Positions 1-12,902 are shown, counted from the stretch's first letter. The stretch: 64,000 bases of DNA from Actinoplanes italicus (GCF_003001815.1 NZ_PVMZ01000002.1:558001-622000); one strand, 5' to 3'. Program-made: numbers and translations. The notes: a model not told the origin generated them from the letters alone.

Positions 1-150
1 AACGTGCTGCTGGCGCCGGTCTCGGTGCTGTCCTGGGTGCTCACCATCGCGATCACGTTCCTCGAGTTCATGGTGATCTGCCTCCAGGCCTACGTCTTCA
101 CGGTGCTGACGGCGAGCTACGTCCAGGGCTCGCTCGCCGACGAGCACTGA
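1..150 (+). CDS. atpB: ATP synthase F0 subunit a, C-terminal fragment (cut by window edge)
   Basis: Only the last 49 residues are present; the reading frame is open from base 1 to a TGA at 148-150. The fragment is hydrophobic (a segment around ITFLEFMVICLQAYVFTVL) and ends in the typical tail TASYVQGSLADEH. Subunit a forms the proton half-channels against the c-ring in the cytoplasmic membrane. The identification rests on this C-terminal pattern and on its place directly upstream of atpE in an atpBEFHAGD order. The 73-bp gap to atpE carries a good ribosome binding site for that gene. Confidence 0.93.
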   Translation, partial: NVLLAPVSVLSWVLTIAITFLEFMVICLQAYVFTVLTASYVQGSLADEH

Positions 151-169
151 GTACCACCGCAACTCGTAA

Positions 170-451
<282 letters not shown>

Positions 452-481
452 TAGTCCTTTCCACCTCGTTGGGAGGTCTCC

Positions 482-1024
482 ATGCTCACCTATCTCGCTG
501 CTGCTGAGGGCGCGACCGAGCACAACCCGATCGTGCCTGTATGGCAGGAGATCGTGGTCGGGTCCGTCGCGTTCGGTGTGCTCTGCTTCGTGCTGATCAA
601 GTTCGTCTTCCCGCAGATGGAGAAGACGTTCCAGGCGCGGGTGGACGCGATCGAGGGCGGCATCAAGCGCGCCGAGGCCGCACAGGCCGAGGCGAACCAG
701 CTGCTCGAGCAGTACAAGGCTCAGCTCGCCGAGGCTCGGACCGAAGCCGCTCGCATCCGCGACGAGGCCCGGGCCGACGCCGAGGGCATCCGGCAGGACG
801 TGCTGGCGAAGGCCCGCGAGGAGTCGGACCGCATCATCGCGGCCGGCAACGAGCAGCTGTCCGCCCAGCGCGACTCCATCGTGCGGGAGCTCCGCTCCGA
901 GGTCGGCACCATCGCGGTCGACCTGGCCAGCAAGATCGTCGGCGAGGCTCTCGCTGACGAGGCCCGCACCCGTGGCACCGTCGAGCGGTTCATCGCCGAC
1001 CTCGACACGGCGGGACAGCGCTGA
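482..1024 (+). CDS. atpF: ATP synthase F0 subunit b
   Basis: This 180-residue protein is the peripheral stator stalk linking F0 to F1. One N-terminal membrane helix, about residues 24-42 (VVGSVAFGVLCFVLIKFVF), is followed by a long charged, alanine-rich helix of about 120 residues expected to form a coiled coil. The start ATG follows a GGGAGG ribosome binding site. The stop codon overlaps the atpH start (TGATG), which suggests translational coupling. Confidence 0.96.
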   Translation: MLTYLAAAEGATEHNPIVPVWQEIVVGSVAFGVLCFVLIKFVFPQMEKTFQARVDAIEGGIKRAEAAQAEANQLLEQYKAQLAEARTEAARIRDEARADAEGIRQDVLAKAREESDRIIAAGNEQLSAQRDSIVRELRSEVGTIAVDLASKIVGEALADEARTRGTVERFIADLDTAGQR

Positions 1025-1845
1025 TGACGTCGCCGAGCGTAAGCCGCGAGGCCTACGGCGAGGCGTCGGACCGGCTCGTCGCGGACACCGCGTCGGCCAC
1101 GTCCGCGCAGCTGGCGACGGTTGCCGACGAGATCCTGTCGGTGGCCGGCCTGCTGCGGACGGACCTGCGCCTGCGCCGGGCTCTGACCGACCCGTCCCGG
1201 CCCGGTTCCGACCGGGCCGAGCTGATCGGATCACTGCTGTCCGGCAAGGTCTCCCAGGTCACGGTCGACTCGGTGGCCACTCTGGTGGCCGGCCGCTTCG
1301 CCCGCCCTGGACAGCTGCTGGACGCCGCGGAGCACCTGGGTGTCGACGCGCTCCTCGCTTCGGCGGAGCGGGACGGCAAATTGGCCGAGGTCGAGGACGA
1401 ACTGTTCCGGTTCGGCCAGATCGCCACCGGCGACTCCGGCCTGGCCGGTGCGCTGAGCGACGCCAACGTCCCGCTCAGCGTCCGCGTTAAGCTGGTCGAG
1501 GACTTGCTGAAGGGCAAGGCTCAGCCGGCCACCGTCCGCCTCGTCGAGGTGGCGTTGACCGGCTTCGGTGGTCGTGGCTTCGCGGCTTCGCTGAACCGGC
1601 TGGTCGAGGCGACCGCCGAGAAACGCGACCGGGAGGTGGCCTACGTGACGGTGGCCAAGCCGCTCACCGACGCCGAGGAGCAGTCGCTCGCCGCCAAGCT
1701 GTCCGCGTTGTACGGGCGCGATGTGTCGTTGAAGGTGGACGTCGTGCCCGCCGTTCTCGGTGGGGTCAGCGTCCGGGTCGGTTCCGACCTCTACGACGGC
1801 ACGGTCCTGCGCAAGCTGAACGCGGCCAAGCAGGCGTTCGCCTAA
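1024..1845 (+). CDS. atpH: ATP synthase F1 subunit delta
   Basis: This 273-residue protein joins the stator stalk to the top of the alpha3beta3 head. It is about 90 residues longer than the E. coli protein, which is usual for actinobacteria. The conserved C-terminal OSCP region is visible, with the pattern [21 protein letters not shown] followed by the end of the delta fold. Its ATG overlaps the atpF stop by one base. Confidence 0.95.
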   Translation: MTSPSVSREAYGEASDRLVADTASATSAQLATVADEILSVAGLLRTDLRLRRALTDPSRPGSDRAELIGSLLSGKVSQVTVDSVATLVAGRFARPGQLLDAAEHLGVDALLASAERDGKLAEVEDELFRFGQIATGDSGLAGALSDANVPLSVRVKLVEDLLKGKAQPATVRLVEVALTGFGGRGFAASLNRLVEATAEKRDREVAYVTVAKPLTDAEEQSLAAKLSALYGRDVSLKVDVVPAVLGGVSVRVGSDLYDGTVLRKLNAAKQAFA

Positions 1846-1924
1846 TAGCTTTTTCCCCTCGATTCCTTATCGAGAAGCCCCCTCGGCGGCGGTGACGTCC
1901 CGAGCTAGACAGAGAAGGCAGAGG

Positions 1925-3472
<1,548 letters not shown>

Positions 3473-3474
3473 GC

Positions 3475-5855
<2,381 letters not shown>

Positions 5856-5881
5856 CGTTGTAGTCAGTTCCAACACGTGAG

Positions 5882-5909
5882 CCGCGCCGGTGCGAACCGG
5901 CGCGGTTTT
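5882..5909 (+). terminator. Rho-independent terminator after atpD
   Basis: A perfect 10-bp GC-rich stem (5882-5891 with 5896-5905) has a GCGA loop and is followed at once by TTTT. It should end the atpBEFHAGD transcript before the LCP gene and atpC. Confidence 0.85.
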
Positions 5910-6013
5910 CGCGTTCCAGGGTTTCCGCAGCTCAACGCGGGTAGGCTGGTCCGCGCATTCGCTTGAGTGATGGTCGCCCGCCACCTCGGCGGCCCGGCGG
6001 AGTTGGGATTCGC

Positions 6014-7144
6014 GTGCCACAGTCTTCGAGGAAACGTCGCCGCGCGCCCATGTGGGCGAGACTCAGCGCCGCCTTCGGCTGCGTGCTGATGGTCTCGAGC
6101 GGGGGTGTCCTGGTCACCGGCCAGGCGCTCATCGCCAGGTACACCGGCTCGGTCGACGCCGCCGGGAGCCTGATCGGCGACCCGGCGTCGGGCTCCGGCC
6201 GCGACCGCGCCGACATCAAAGGGCCGCTCAACATCCTGCTGGCCGGCATCGACCCGCGCGACGACTCGCAGGCCCCGCGCTCCGACTCGATCATCGTGGC
6301 GCACGTGCCGGCGAGCATGGACCGGGTCTTTCTCTTCAGCGTCCCCCGCGACCTCTACGTGCAGATCCCGGCCTTCGCGAAGACCGGCTTCGCCGGCACC
6401 ACTGCAAAGATCAATTCCGCTATGTCGTACGGGAGCGACGCCGGCGACGGCACGCATGACGTGAGGCAGGGCTTCCAGCTGCTCGCCGAGACGGTCAGCG
6501 GTTTCACGGGCATCGCGGAGTTCGACGCCGGTGCGATCATCAACTTCGGCGGCTTCAAGAAGATCGTCGAAGCCATGGGCGGCGTCACCATGACGATCGA
6601 CCAGGACGTGAGGTCCGAGCATCTGCAGCCGAACGGCAAGGCGCGGCCCAAGCGCGCGGAGTGTCTCGACGGGGGCTGCGATCACCCGTACACCGGCCCG
6701 CAGAAGACCTATGAGAAGGGCACCCACCACCTGCAGGCGTGGGAGGCGCTCGACTACGTCCGGCAGCGTTACGGGCTCCCCAACGGCGACTACGACCGGC
6801 AGCGGCACCAGCAGCAGTTCATCAAGGCGATGGCCGAGCAGGCGATGAGCAAAGACGTCGTGACCGACCCCGGCAAGCTGCTCGGTGTGCTCGACGCGGC
6901 CGGTGACTCGCTCACCTTCGACGGCGGCGGCAACAGCATCATCGACTGGGGCCTGGCGCTCAAGGACCTCGACACCGACGACATGACGCTCGTCAAGCTG
7001 CCGGGTGGTGGCGTCTACGACGGCGGGCGTTACCTCGGTGAGCAGCTCGCCCCCGGCACGGCCGACTTCTTCCGGGCGGTCGCCGAGGATCGGGTCGCGG
7101 CGTTCCTGCTCGACAATCCGGAGTACGCCGCGGGGGAGAGCTAG
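6014..7144 (+). CDS. LytR-CpsA-Psr (LCP) family protein
   Basis: LCP proteins attach glycopolymers such as wall teichoic acid or arabinogalactan to peptidoglycan, outside the membrane. The protein has a short basic N-terminus (SSRKRRR), one membrane helix at about residues 16-36, and then the LCP domain with NILLAGIDPRDD, the RSDSI segment, SVPRDLYV and, further on, DYVRQRYGLPNGDYDRQRHQQ; these Arg/Asp clusters bind the pyrophosphate lipid carrier. I chose GTG 6014 (376 residues), with GGAG upstream; an in-frame TTG at 5963 would add 17 residues. Its position between atpD and atpC is unusual and separates atpC from its operon. Confidence 0.9.
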   Translation: MPQSSRKRRRAPMWARLSAAFGCVLMVSSGGVLVTGQALIARYTGSVDAAGSLIGDPASGSGRDRADIKGPLNILLAGIDPRDDSQAPRSDSIIVAHVPASMDRVFLFSVPRDLYVQIPAFAKTGFAGTTAKINSAMSYGSDAGDGTHDVRQGFQLLAETVSGFTGIAEFDAGAIINFGGFKKIVEAMGGVTMTIDQDVRSEHLQPNGKARPKRAECLDGGCDHPYTGPQKTYEKGTHHLQAWEALDYVRQRYGLPNGDYDRQRHQQQFIKAMAEQAMSKDVVTDPGKLLGVLDAAGDSLTFDGGGNSIIDWGLALKDLDTDDMTLVKLPGGGVYDGGRYLGEQLAPGTADFFRAVAEDRVAAFLLDNPEYAAGES

Positions 7145-7198
7145 GGTACCCCGTACCACGTCGGCGTTCGCCGCCGATTAGACTTCACCCGTTCGGTT

Positions 7199-7231
7199 CG
7201 TAGCATCTGAGGGATCCGTAGCATCTGAGGG
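7199..7231 (+). repeat. Tandem direct repeat in the atpC leader that duplicates the Shine-Dalgarno
   Basis: The 15-bp sequence CGTAGCATCTGAGGG occurs twice, at 7199-7213 and 7217-7231. Each copy ends in GAGGG, and the second copy supplies the atpC ribosome binding site. A TAGACT at 7179-7184 could be a -10 element for a separate atpC promoter. Confidence 0.85.
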
Positions 7232-7238
7232 GAACAGC

Positions 7239-7520
7239 GTGGCCAACCAGCTGCACGTCGAGGTCGTCGCGGTCGAGGAGAAGGTCTGGGCCGGCGAGGC
7301 CGAGATGCTCGTCGCGCGCACCACCGAGGGTGAGATCGGTGTGCTGCCCGGTCACTCGCCGCTGCTCGGCCTGCTCAAGGAGCCGTCCCAGGTTCGCGTC
7401 AAGCTCGCCGGGGGCGAGCAGCTGACCTACGACGTCGCCGGCGGGTTCCTCTCGATCGACGCGAACGGCGTCACGGTGCTCGCCGAGAGCGCCACGCCCG
7501 CCACGCCCGAGTCTCACTGA
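7239..7520 (+). CDS. atpC: ATP synthase F1 subunit epsilon
   Basis: This 93-residue subunit of the rotor foot regulates ATP hydrolysis. The N-terminal beta-sandwich pattern is clear (LHVEVVAVEEKVWAGEAEM, then TTEGEIGVLPGHSPLL). It is shorter than the E. coli protein: the C-terminal helical hairpin is almost entirely missing, a common actinobacterial state. The start is GTG 7239 with GAGGGG upstream. It lies 1.38 kb beyond atpD, behind a terminator and an LCP gene, so it probably has its own promoter or shares one with the LCP gene. Confidence 0.95.
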   Translation: MANQLHVEVVAVEEKVWAGEAEMLVARTTEGEIGVLPGHSPLLGLLKEPSQVRVKLAGGEQLTYDVAGGFLSIDANGVTVLAESATPATPESH

Positions 7521-7528
7521 CCCCGGCG

Positions 7529-7996
7529 ATGCGGGTTCTGGAAGTCACCGGAATCTGCGTCGTCGCGCTGCTCGCGCTCCTTTTCGCAATCTTCTTCCGC
7601 CGCCGGCTGCTGAGGCTCGGCGGCGGAACCATTCGCCTGCAGGTCCGGATCAGCACCATGGTGCCCGGCCGGGGCTGGTCGACCGGAGTCGGCCAGTTCG
7701 TCGGTGACGAGTTGCGCTTCCACCGCATGTTCAGCCTGGCGATCCGGCCGAAACGTGTTCTCGACCGCAGGGCGCTCACCGTCGAGGAACGCCGCCTGCC
7801 GTCCGGGCCCGAGAGGCTCACCATGCCCGGTCACTGGGTGGTGCTGCGCTGCCGCACCGGCGCGACCGACCTCGAGATCGCGATGGCCGAGACCACGGTG
7901 ACCGGCTTCCTGTCCTGGCTCGAGGCGGGTCCGCCCCGAGACCCCGGCAGCCTCCGCGGCCGCCCGGTCTTCGGGCCCCGCCCGATCGAGGGCTGA
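7529..7996 (+). CDS. DUF2550 family membrane protein
   Basis: This 155-residue protein has one N-terminal membrane helix (about residues 7-24, ICVVALLALLFAIFFRRRLL) and a cytoplasmic beta-rich domain with GRGWSTGVGQFVGDELRF and RPKRVLDRR. Proteins of this type (DUF2550) sit just after atpC in mycobacteria and many other actinobacteria, which supports the call. The function is unknown. It starts 8 bases after the atpC stop and is probably co-transcribed. Its last codons lie inside a 55-bp tandem duplication. Confidence 0.85.
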   Translation: MRVLEVTGICVVALLALLFAIFFRRRLLRLGGGTIRLQVRISTMVPGRGWSTGVGQFVGDELRFHRMFSLAIRPKRVLDRRALTVEERRLPSGPERLTMPGHWVVLRCRTGATDLEIAMAETTVTGFLSWLEAGPPRDPGSLRGRPVFGPRPIEG

Positions 7997-8100
7997 CCGC
8001 CTTCGACGGACCGGCTACCCGGTTCTCGGCCCGTGCCCGATCTAGGGCTGACCGCCTTCTACGGACCGGCTACCCGGTTCTCGGCCCGTGCCCGCTCGAG
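7981..8100 (+). repeat. 55-bp tandem duplication spanning the DUF2550 stop codon
   Basis: Segment 7981-8035 is repeated at 8036-8090 with few differences (for example CTTCGACGG versus CTTCTACGG), and a third partial unit follows to about 8100. Copy one contains the DUF2550 stop codon. Confidence 0.85.
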
Positions 8101-8167
8101 ACGGTCGGCGCCGCCTTCTTCGGATTGGCCGTCGTGCGGATTCCCTTGAGTTCGTAACGTCGGCGGT

Positions 8168-8998
8168 ATGCGGATCAGAATCGTCGACGCCTTCACCGAC
8201 CGTCCGTTCGCCGGTAACCCCGCCGGGGTGGTGGTCCTGGACTCCGGCGCCTTCCCGCCCGGCGCCTTCCCTCCGGACGAGTGGATGCGGAACGTCGCGG
8301 CCGAGGTCAACCAGGCCGAGACGGCCTTCGTGCACCGGCTGCCCGCCGGGTCGGACGCGGACTGGGCGCTGCGCTGGTTCACGCCCCTCGTCGAGGTGGC
8401 ACTCTGCGGGCACGCCACGCTCGCCACGACGCACGTGCTGCATCGGAGTGGGCTCCTCGACGGTCCGGTCCGCTATCAGACGCTCAGCGGTGTCCTGACC
8501 GCCTCCGTGGACGCCGGTGGATTGATCACGCTGGACTTCCCGACGGCTCCGCTCAGCCCGATCGAGGCCGATCCGGAGCTGGTCGCCGCCCTCGGTGCGG
8601 AGCACCGGTCGGTCGTGCACACCGGTCCCTACACCGACGACCTGCTGTTCGAGGTGGCCGACGAGAAGACGGTCCGGGCCCTCGCTCCCGACCTGCGGGC
8701 GGTCGCCCGGCTGACCCGGCGCGGCGTGATCGTCACGGCCGCGGCCGAGGATCCGGCATCCGGGTACGACTTCGTGTCCCGCTTCTTCGGCCCGGCCGTC
8801 GGGGTGGACGAGGACCCGGTCACCGGAAGCGCGCACACCGCCCTGACCCCGTACTGGGCGCGGCGCCTCGGCCGGACCGAGCTGACCGGCTACCAGGCCT
8901 CACCGCGCGGTGGCCTGGTCCGGGTGTCCCTGCACGGCGAGCGCACCCACCTGTCCGGCCACGCCGTGACCACCATCGACGGCACCCTGCTGCCCTGA
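8168..8998 (+). CDS. PhzF family isomerase/epimerase-like protein
   Basis: This 276-residue protein has the PhzF two-lobe fold signature: MRIRIVDAFTDRPFAGNPAG at the N-terminus, NQAETAFV with the putative catalytic Glu, LCGHATLATTHVL in the first half, and the mirrored VDEDPVTGSAHTALTPYW in the second half. Family members act as isomerases (DHHA isomerase in phenazine synthesis) or as uncharacterised epimerases. No other phenazine genes are nearby, so phenazine production is not implied. It is apparently a single-gene unit starting at ATG 8168. Confidence 0.88.
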   Translation: MRIRIVDAFTDRPFAGNPAGVVVLDSGAFPPGAFPPDEWMRNVAAEVNQAETAFVHRLPAGSDADWALRWFTPLVEVALCGHATLATTHVLHRSGLLDGPVRYQTLSGVLTASVDAGGLITLDFPTAPLSPIEADPELVAALGAEHRSVVHTGPYTDDLLFEVADEKTVRALAPDLRAVARLTRRGVIVTAAAEDPASGYDFVSRFFGPAVGVDEDPVTGSAHTALTPYWARRLGRTELTGYQASPRGGLVRVSLHGERTHLSGHAVTTIDGTLLP

Positions 8999-9012
8999 CC
9001 GCCCCCACCCGC

Positions 9013-9051
9013 GTGGTGATCTGTGCCCGTATACGAGCCGCAGTTCACCAC
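9013..9051. repeat. Palindromic intergenic element (GTGGTGA...TCACCAC family)
   Basis: Perfect 7-bp arms (9013-9019 and 9045-9051) enclose a 25-base centre. The reverse complement, beginning GTGGTGAACTGCGGCT, matches the units of the large array at 40.4-41.1 kb, so this is a dispersed copy of the same family. It lies in the 217-bp gap between the convergent phzF-like and VOC genes; nothing else is recognisable in that gap. Confidence 0.75.
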
Positions 9052-9215
9052 GCTGACCACCGGATATGCCCCGGCGGTCGCGTTGGGGCCGTGAGGACCG
9101 CCTGCGTCGCGGTGTAGTCCGGGAAGTCGTAGTTGCGGTTGGGCGCTGTTCGCCGCGTACAGAATCGGCGGTCAATCGAGGAGGGTCCGCAAAGGGTGAC
9201 CGAATCGCGGCACCG

Positions 9216-9599
9216 TCAGGGATCGGCCACCAGTTCGACCTCGTAGCCCCAGGCGTCCTCCAGGTATGCGGCGTAGCAGTCCGGGCCACCGGCGTGCGGG
9301 TACCGGTCGGCGAACAGCGGCGACCAGCCGTGTTCCGGGGCGGCCGAAGCGAGCCGGTCCACGGCCGACGGTGGACCGGCGGTGAAGGCCAGGTGGTTGA
9401 GCCCGGGCGCGAGCCGGTCGTGGACGGCGCCGGAGAGGGCCGGCGACTGCTCCAGCACGAGGTAGAGGGAGCCGTGCCGCCAGGAGCGACCGGCCGGCCA
9501 CTCCTGGAACGGCGTCCAGCCGAGCTCGCCGAGCAGCCAGCCCCACGGCCGGAGGGCGCCGGCCAGGTCCGGCACCCACAGCTCGATGTGGTGGATCAC
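9216..9599 (-). CDS. VOC (glyoxalase/bleomycin resistance) superfamily protein
   Basis: This 127-residue single-module VOC protein has an N-terminal [10 protein letters not shown] with a metal-ligand-type His, [10 protein letters not shown] in the middle, and a C-terminal [10 protein letters not shown] with the expected Glu. The substrate is unknown; such small stand-alone members include dioxygenase-like and resistance proteins. The GTG start at 9599 overlaps the stop of the adenosyltransferase gene (GTGA), so the two are translationally coupled. Confidence 0.82.
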   Translation of the reverse strand: MIHHIELWVPDLAGALRPWGWLLGELGWTPFQEWPAGRSWRHGSLYLVLEQSPALSGAVHDRLAPGLNHLAFTAGPPSAVDRLASAAPEHGWSPLFADRYPHAGGPDCYAAYLEDAWGYEVELVADP

Positions 9600-10174
9600 C
9601 GCGGGTTGACGCCGCCCGGCACCCACTTCACGTCGCCGGACGGGTTGGCCACCCGGGACAGGATGAAGAGCAGGTCGGACAGGCGGTTGAGGTACTTGGC
9701 GGGAAGCACGGACGTGCGGTCGGTCTCGAGCTCGTAGAGGGCCCACGCGGTGCGCTCGGCGCGGCGGGCCACCGTGCGCGCGACGTGCAGCAGGGCAGCG
9801 CCTGGGGTGCCACCCGGGAGGATGAAACTGTCCAGCGGTGCGAGCCGCTCGTTGAACTCGTCGCACCAGCCTTCGAGCCTGGTCACGTACGCCTCAGTGA
9901 TCCTCAGCGGCGGGTACGGCGGGTCTTCGCTGAGGGGGTTGCCCAGGTCGGCGCCGAGGTCGAAGAGGTCGTTCTGGATCGCCGCGAGCACCGTACGCAC
10001 GTCGTCGGGCAGCTCGCCGAGCGCGAGGGCGACACCCAGCGCGGCATTGCACTCGTCGGTGTCCGCGTAGGCGGCGATCCGCGGTGCGGTCTTCGGCGCG
10101 ACCTCGTTGTTGACCAGTCTGGTCTGGCCGGCGTCGCCGGTCCGGGTGTAGATACGGGTGAGATGCACAGCCAT
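9596..10174 (-). CDS. Cob(I)yrinic acid a,c-diamide adenosyltransferase (PduO/MMAB type)
   Basis: This 192-residue ATP:cob(I)alamin adenosyltransferase makes adenosylcobalamin, the cofactor of methylmalonyl-CoA mutase. Diagnostic segments are [11 protein letters not shown] (ATP-binding N-terminus), [13 protein letters not shown], and the C-terminal [14 protein letters not shown] followed by [13 protein letters not shown]. It starts at ATG 10174, only 42 bp from the divergent murA start. The same murA neighbourhood exists in mycobacteria. Its link to mce and meaB at 31-34 kb is functional rather than positional. Confidence 0.93.
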   Translation of the reverse strand: MAVHLTRIYTRTGDAGQTRLVNNEVAPKTAPRIAAYADTDECNAALGVALALGELPDDVRTVLAAIQNDLFDLGADLGNPLSEDPPYPPLRITEAYVTRLEGWCDEFNERLAPLDSFILPGGTPGAALLHVARTVARRAERTAWALYELETDRTSVLPAKYLNRLSDLLFILSRVANPSGDVKWVPGGVNPR

Positions 10175-10216
10175 GAGGCCCACCCTACGAGGCGGAGGTG
10201 GGCAGGGGACCATACG

Positions 10217-11503
10217 ATGGCCCGCGTGGATGTGATCAGGGTTAAGGGCGGCGCCCGTCTCGCCGGTGACGTCAGGGTCGGCGGGGCGAAGAACTCGGCG
10301 CTCAAGCTGATGGCGGTCGCGCTGCTGGCCGAGGGGCGCAGCGTCGTGTCGAACGTCCCCCGGATCACCGACATAGCCATCATGGCCGAGGTGCTGCGGC
10401 GACTGGGCTGCGACGTCACGCTCGAGGGCACCGAGGCGATCATCGACGTGCCCGCGGAGCCGGGCAGCGAGGCCGACTACGACCTGGTCCGGCGGCTGCG
10501 CGCGTCGATCTGTGTGCTCGGGCCGCTGCTGGCCCGCCGCGGTTACGTTCGGGTGGCGCTGCCCGGCGGCGACATGATCGGCTCCCGTGGCCTGGACATG
10601 CACGTGTCCGGCCTGGCCCGGATGGGCGCCGAGATCTCCGGCGAGCACGGTTTCGTGATCGCCTCGGCACCGGCCGGCCTGCGGGGCGCGAAGATCTGGC
10701 TGGACTTCCCGAGCGTCGGCGCGACCGAGAACATCCTGATGGCCGCCGTGCTGGCCAAGGGCGTCACCGAGATCGACAACGCGGCCCGCGAGCCGGAGAT
10801 CGTCGACATCTGCAACATGCTCGTCGAGATGGGCGCGAAGATCGAGGGCGCCGGCTCGTCCACGCTGATCGTCGAGGGTGTGGAGGCGCTGAAGCCGGTT
10901 CGCCACGAGACGATCGGCGACCGGATCGTGGGCGGCACCTGGGCGTTCGCCTCGGTGATGACCCGCGGCGACGTGACCGTGCACGGTGTGCGTCCGGAGT
11001 TCCTCGACATCGCCCTCGACAAGCTGGTGACGGCGGGCGCGAGGGTCGAGCCGGGCGACAACCGCTTCCGGGTGGTGATGGCCGACCGGCCGCGCGGTGT
11101 CGACATCGTGACGCTGCCCTACCCGGGGTTCGCGACCGACCTGCTGCCGATGGCGCTGGGACTGGCCGCGGTCGCCGAGGGCTCCTCGCTGATCACCGAG
11201 AACATCTTCGACGGCCGGTTCATGTTCGTGAACGAGATGGTGCGCCTGGGCGCCGACATCCGTACCGACGGGCACCACGCGGTCGTCAACGGCCGTGACC
11301 GGCTCTCCGGCGCCCCGGTGCGCGCCACCGACATCCGGGCCGGTGCCGGGCTGGTCATCGCCGGCCTGTGCGCGGACGGGGTGACCGAGGTGGGCGAGGT
11401 GCACCACATCGACCGCGGCTACCCGGACTTCGTCTCGGACCTGGAGAACCTGGGTGTCGAGGTGGAGCGGACCGACGTCCCGGAGCCCACGTTCGACTTC
11501 TGA
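10217..11503 (+). CDS. murA: UDP-N-acetylglucosamine 1-carboxyvinyltransferase (Asp active-site variant)
   Basis: This 428-residue enzyme carries out the first committed step of peptidoglycan synthesis, transferring enolpyruvate from PEP to UDP-GlcNAc in the cytoplasm. The sequence shows GGAKNSALK near the N-terminus, [13 protein letters not shown], and the active-site loop [10 protein letters not shown]. In that loop Asp119 replaces the Cys that fosfomycin alkylates in E. coli (Cys115). The same substitution in mycobacterial MurA is known to give intrinsic fosfomycin resistance. The start is ATG 10217 with AGGGGA about 7 bases upstream. Confidence 0.96.
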   Translation: MARVDVIRVKGGARLAGDVRVGGAKNSALKLMAVALLAEGRSVVSNVPRITDIAIMAEVLRRLGCDVTLEGTEAIIDVPAEPGSEADYDLVRRLRASICVLGPLLARRGYVRVALPGGDMIGSRGLDMHVSGLARMGAEISGEHGFVIASAPAGLRGAKIWLDFPSVGATENILMAAVLAKGVTEIDNAAREPEIVDICNMLVEMGAKIEGAGSSTLIVEGVEALKPVRHETIGDRIVGGTWAFASVMTRGDVTVHGVRPEFLDIALDKLVTAGARVEPGDNRFRVVMADRPRGVDIVTLPYPGFATDLLPMALGLAAVAEGSSLITENIFDGRFMFVNEMVRLGADIRTDGHHAVVNGRDRLSGAPVRATDIRAGAGLVIAGLCADGVTEVGEVHHIDRGYPDFVSDLENLGVEVERTDVPEPTFDF

Positions 11504-11508
11504 GAGAG

Positions 11509-11841
11509 TCAGAACGACGCCACCAGGCGCCGCGCCTCCTCCACCTCTTCGGAGAAGACCAGCACACTCACCCGGCCGTCACGCCGGATCGCCTTGGTGG
11601 CACGGATGCCCGCCTCGGACAGCAGCCGCCTGATCTCGTCGGCGACCTCGGGCTCGTCGGTGACGGCGGCCGGCCAGAGCAGGCCGTAATCGTCCGGTTC
11701 GCCGAAGATCGCCAGTCCGTCGGCGGCGGTTTCGGCGCCGGTGGGTTGCAGGCCCATGCGCCAGAAGACGGCGCCGAGAAAGCCGACCAGACCGACGGCG
11801 ATCAGTGGTCCGATCAGGTACCAGCCGTCGCTCGTGGCCAT
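11509..11841 (-). CDS. Small membrane-anchored protein of unknown function
   Basis: This 110-residue protein has one N-terminal membrane helix (about residues 8-29, LIGPLIAVGLVGFLGAVFW) and a soluble domain containing DEPEVADEIRRLLSEAGIRATKAIRRDGRVSVLVF in outline, which resembles a small alpha/beta fold. I do not recognise the family. It is convergent with murA (5 bp between stops). ATG 11841 is preferred; a GTG two codons upstream is possible. Confidence 0.7.
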   Translation of the reverse strand: MATSDGWYLIGPLIAVGLVGFLGAVFWRMGLQPTGAETAADGLAIFGEPDDYGLLWPAAVTDEPEVADEIRRLLSEAGIRATKAIRRDGRVSVLVFSEEVEEARRLVASF

Positions 11842-11959
11842 GGGCACAGTCTGGCACCGTGAGCGCGCGTTTTCCGGCGATTGGCCCCGATCGGGAACCG
11901 GGCTGAACTTCCGTTAAGGATCGCCGCTAAACTGACGGCCTCGGACTAAGGAGTGGATC

Positions 11960-12808
11960 ATGGCAGGTCGTCTCGCGGTCATCGGTTCCGGACTGATGGG
12001 CTCCGGTATCGCGCAGGTCTCGGCGCAGGCCGGCTGGCAGGTCACCATGCGCGACGTCGACGACGCCTCGCTCGACCGCGGCATGTCCGCGATCAGGGAC
12101 TCGCTGAACCGGTTCGCGGCCAAGGGCAAGATCGCCGAGACCGACGTGGAGGCGACCCTCGCCCGCATCAACCCGACCACCGATCTGGACGCGGCCGCCG
12201 ACGCCGACATCGTGGTCGAGGCCATCTACGAGAAGGTGGAAGCCAAGCACGAGGTCTTCAAGGCCCTCGACAAGATCTGCAAGCCCGGCGCGATCCTCGG
12301 CACCAACACGTCCGCCATCCCGATCACCCAGATCGCCACGGTCACCAGCCGCCCCGAGTCGGTCGTCGGCATCCACTTCTTCTCGCCCGTTCCGATGATG
12401 AAGCTGGTCGAGCTGGTCCGCGGGTACCAAACCTCCGACGAGACCCTCGCGGCCGCCCGCAACTACGCCGAAGAGGTCGGCAAGACCTGTGTAGAGGTCA
12501 AGCGCGACGTGGCCGGCTTCGTCTCCAACCGGCTCTTCTCGGCCATCCTCGTCGAGGCCATCAAGCTGGTCGAGTCGGGCGTGGTCTCCGCCGCCGACCT
12601 CGACACGGTCATGAAGCTCGGCTTCGGCCACGCCATGGGGCCGCTCGCCACCGTCGACCTGACCGGCCTCGACGTCATGCTCAACGCGGCCGGCAACATC
12701 TACCGCGACACCGCCGACGAGAAGTTCTTCCCGCCGGAGCTGCTCCAGCGCATGGTCCAGGCCGGCGACCTCGGCCGGAAGACCGGCAAGGGCTTCTACT
12801 CCTACTGA
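11960..12808 (+). CDS. 3-hydroxybutyryl-CoA / 3-hydroxyacyl-CoA dehydrogenase
   Basis: This 282-residue NAD-dependent dehydrogenase interconverts 3-hydroxyacyl-CoA and 3-ketoacyl-CoA in beta-oxidation or butyrate/PHB-type metabolism. The Rossmann motif GSGLMGSG (9-16) and the catalytic pair His139 (GIHFFSP) and Glu151 are present, and the C-terminal domain ends GRKTGKGFYSY as in the FadB2/Hbd family. The start has a textbook AAGGAG 6 bases upstream of ATG 11960. A terminator follows directly. Confidence 0.94.
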   Translation: MAGRLAVIGSGLMGSGIAQVSAQAGWQVTMRDVDDASLDRGMSAIRDSLNRFAAKGKIAETDVEATLARINPTTDLDAAADADIVVEAIYEKVEAKHEVFKALDKICKPGAILGTNTSAIPITQIATVTSRPESVVGIHFFSPVPMMKLVELVRGYQTSDETLAAARNYAEEVGKTCVEVKRDVAGFVSNRLFSAILVEAIKLVESGVVSAADLDTVMKLGFGHAMGPLATVDLTGLDVMLNAAGNIYRDTADEKFFPPELLQRMVQAGDLGRKTGKGFYSY

Positions 12809-12823
12809 TCTCCGGCCGGACGT

Positions 12824-12864
12824 GGCACGCCGGGTCCCGCATCGCGGTGCCCGGCGTGCCTTTT
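12824..12864 (+). terminator. Rho-independent terminator after the hydroxyacyl-CoA dehydrogenase
   Basis: A perfect 11-bp stem (12824-12834 with 12850-12860), a 15-base loop and TTTT directly after the stem lie in the convergent gap before the coiled-coil membrane gene. Confidence 0.85.
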
Positions 12865-12902
12865 CCGGTACGCCCTGAGCAGCCCACCGGTCCCGAAGGG
12901 CC

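Noticed and set aside
8168..8998. Phenazine biosynthesis locus
   Set aside because: Only a PhzF-family gene is present; without phzA-E/G neighbours the family name does not imply phenazine synthesis.
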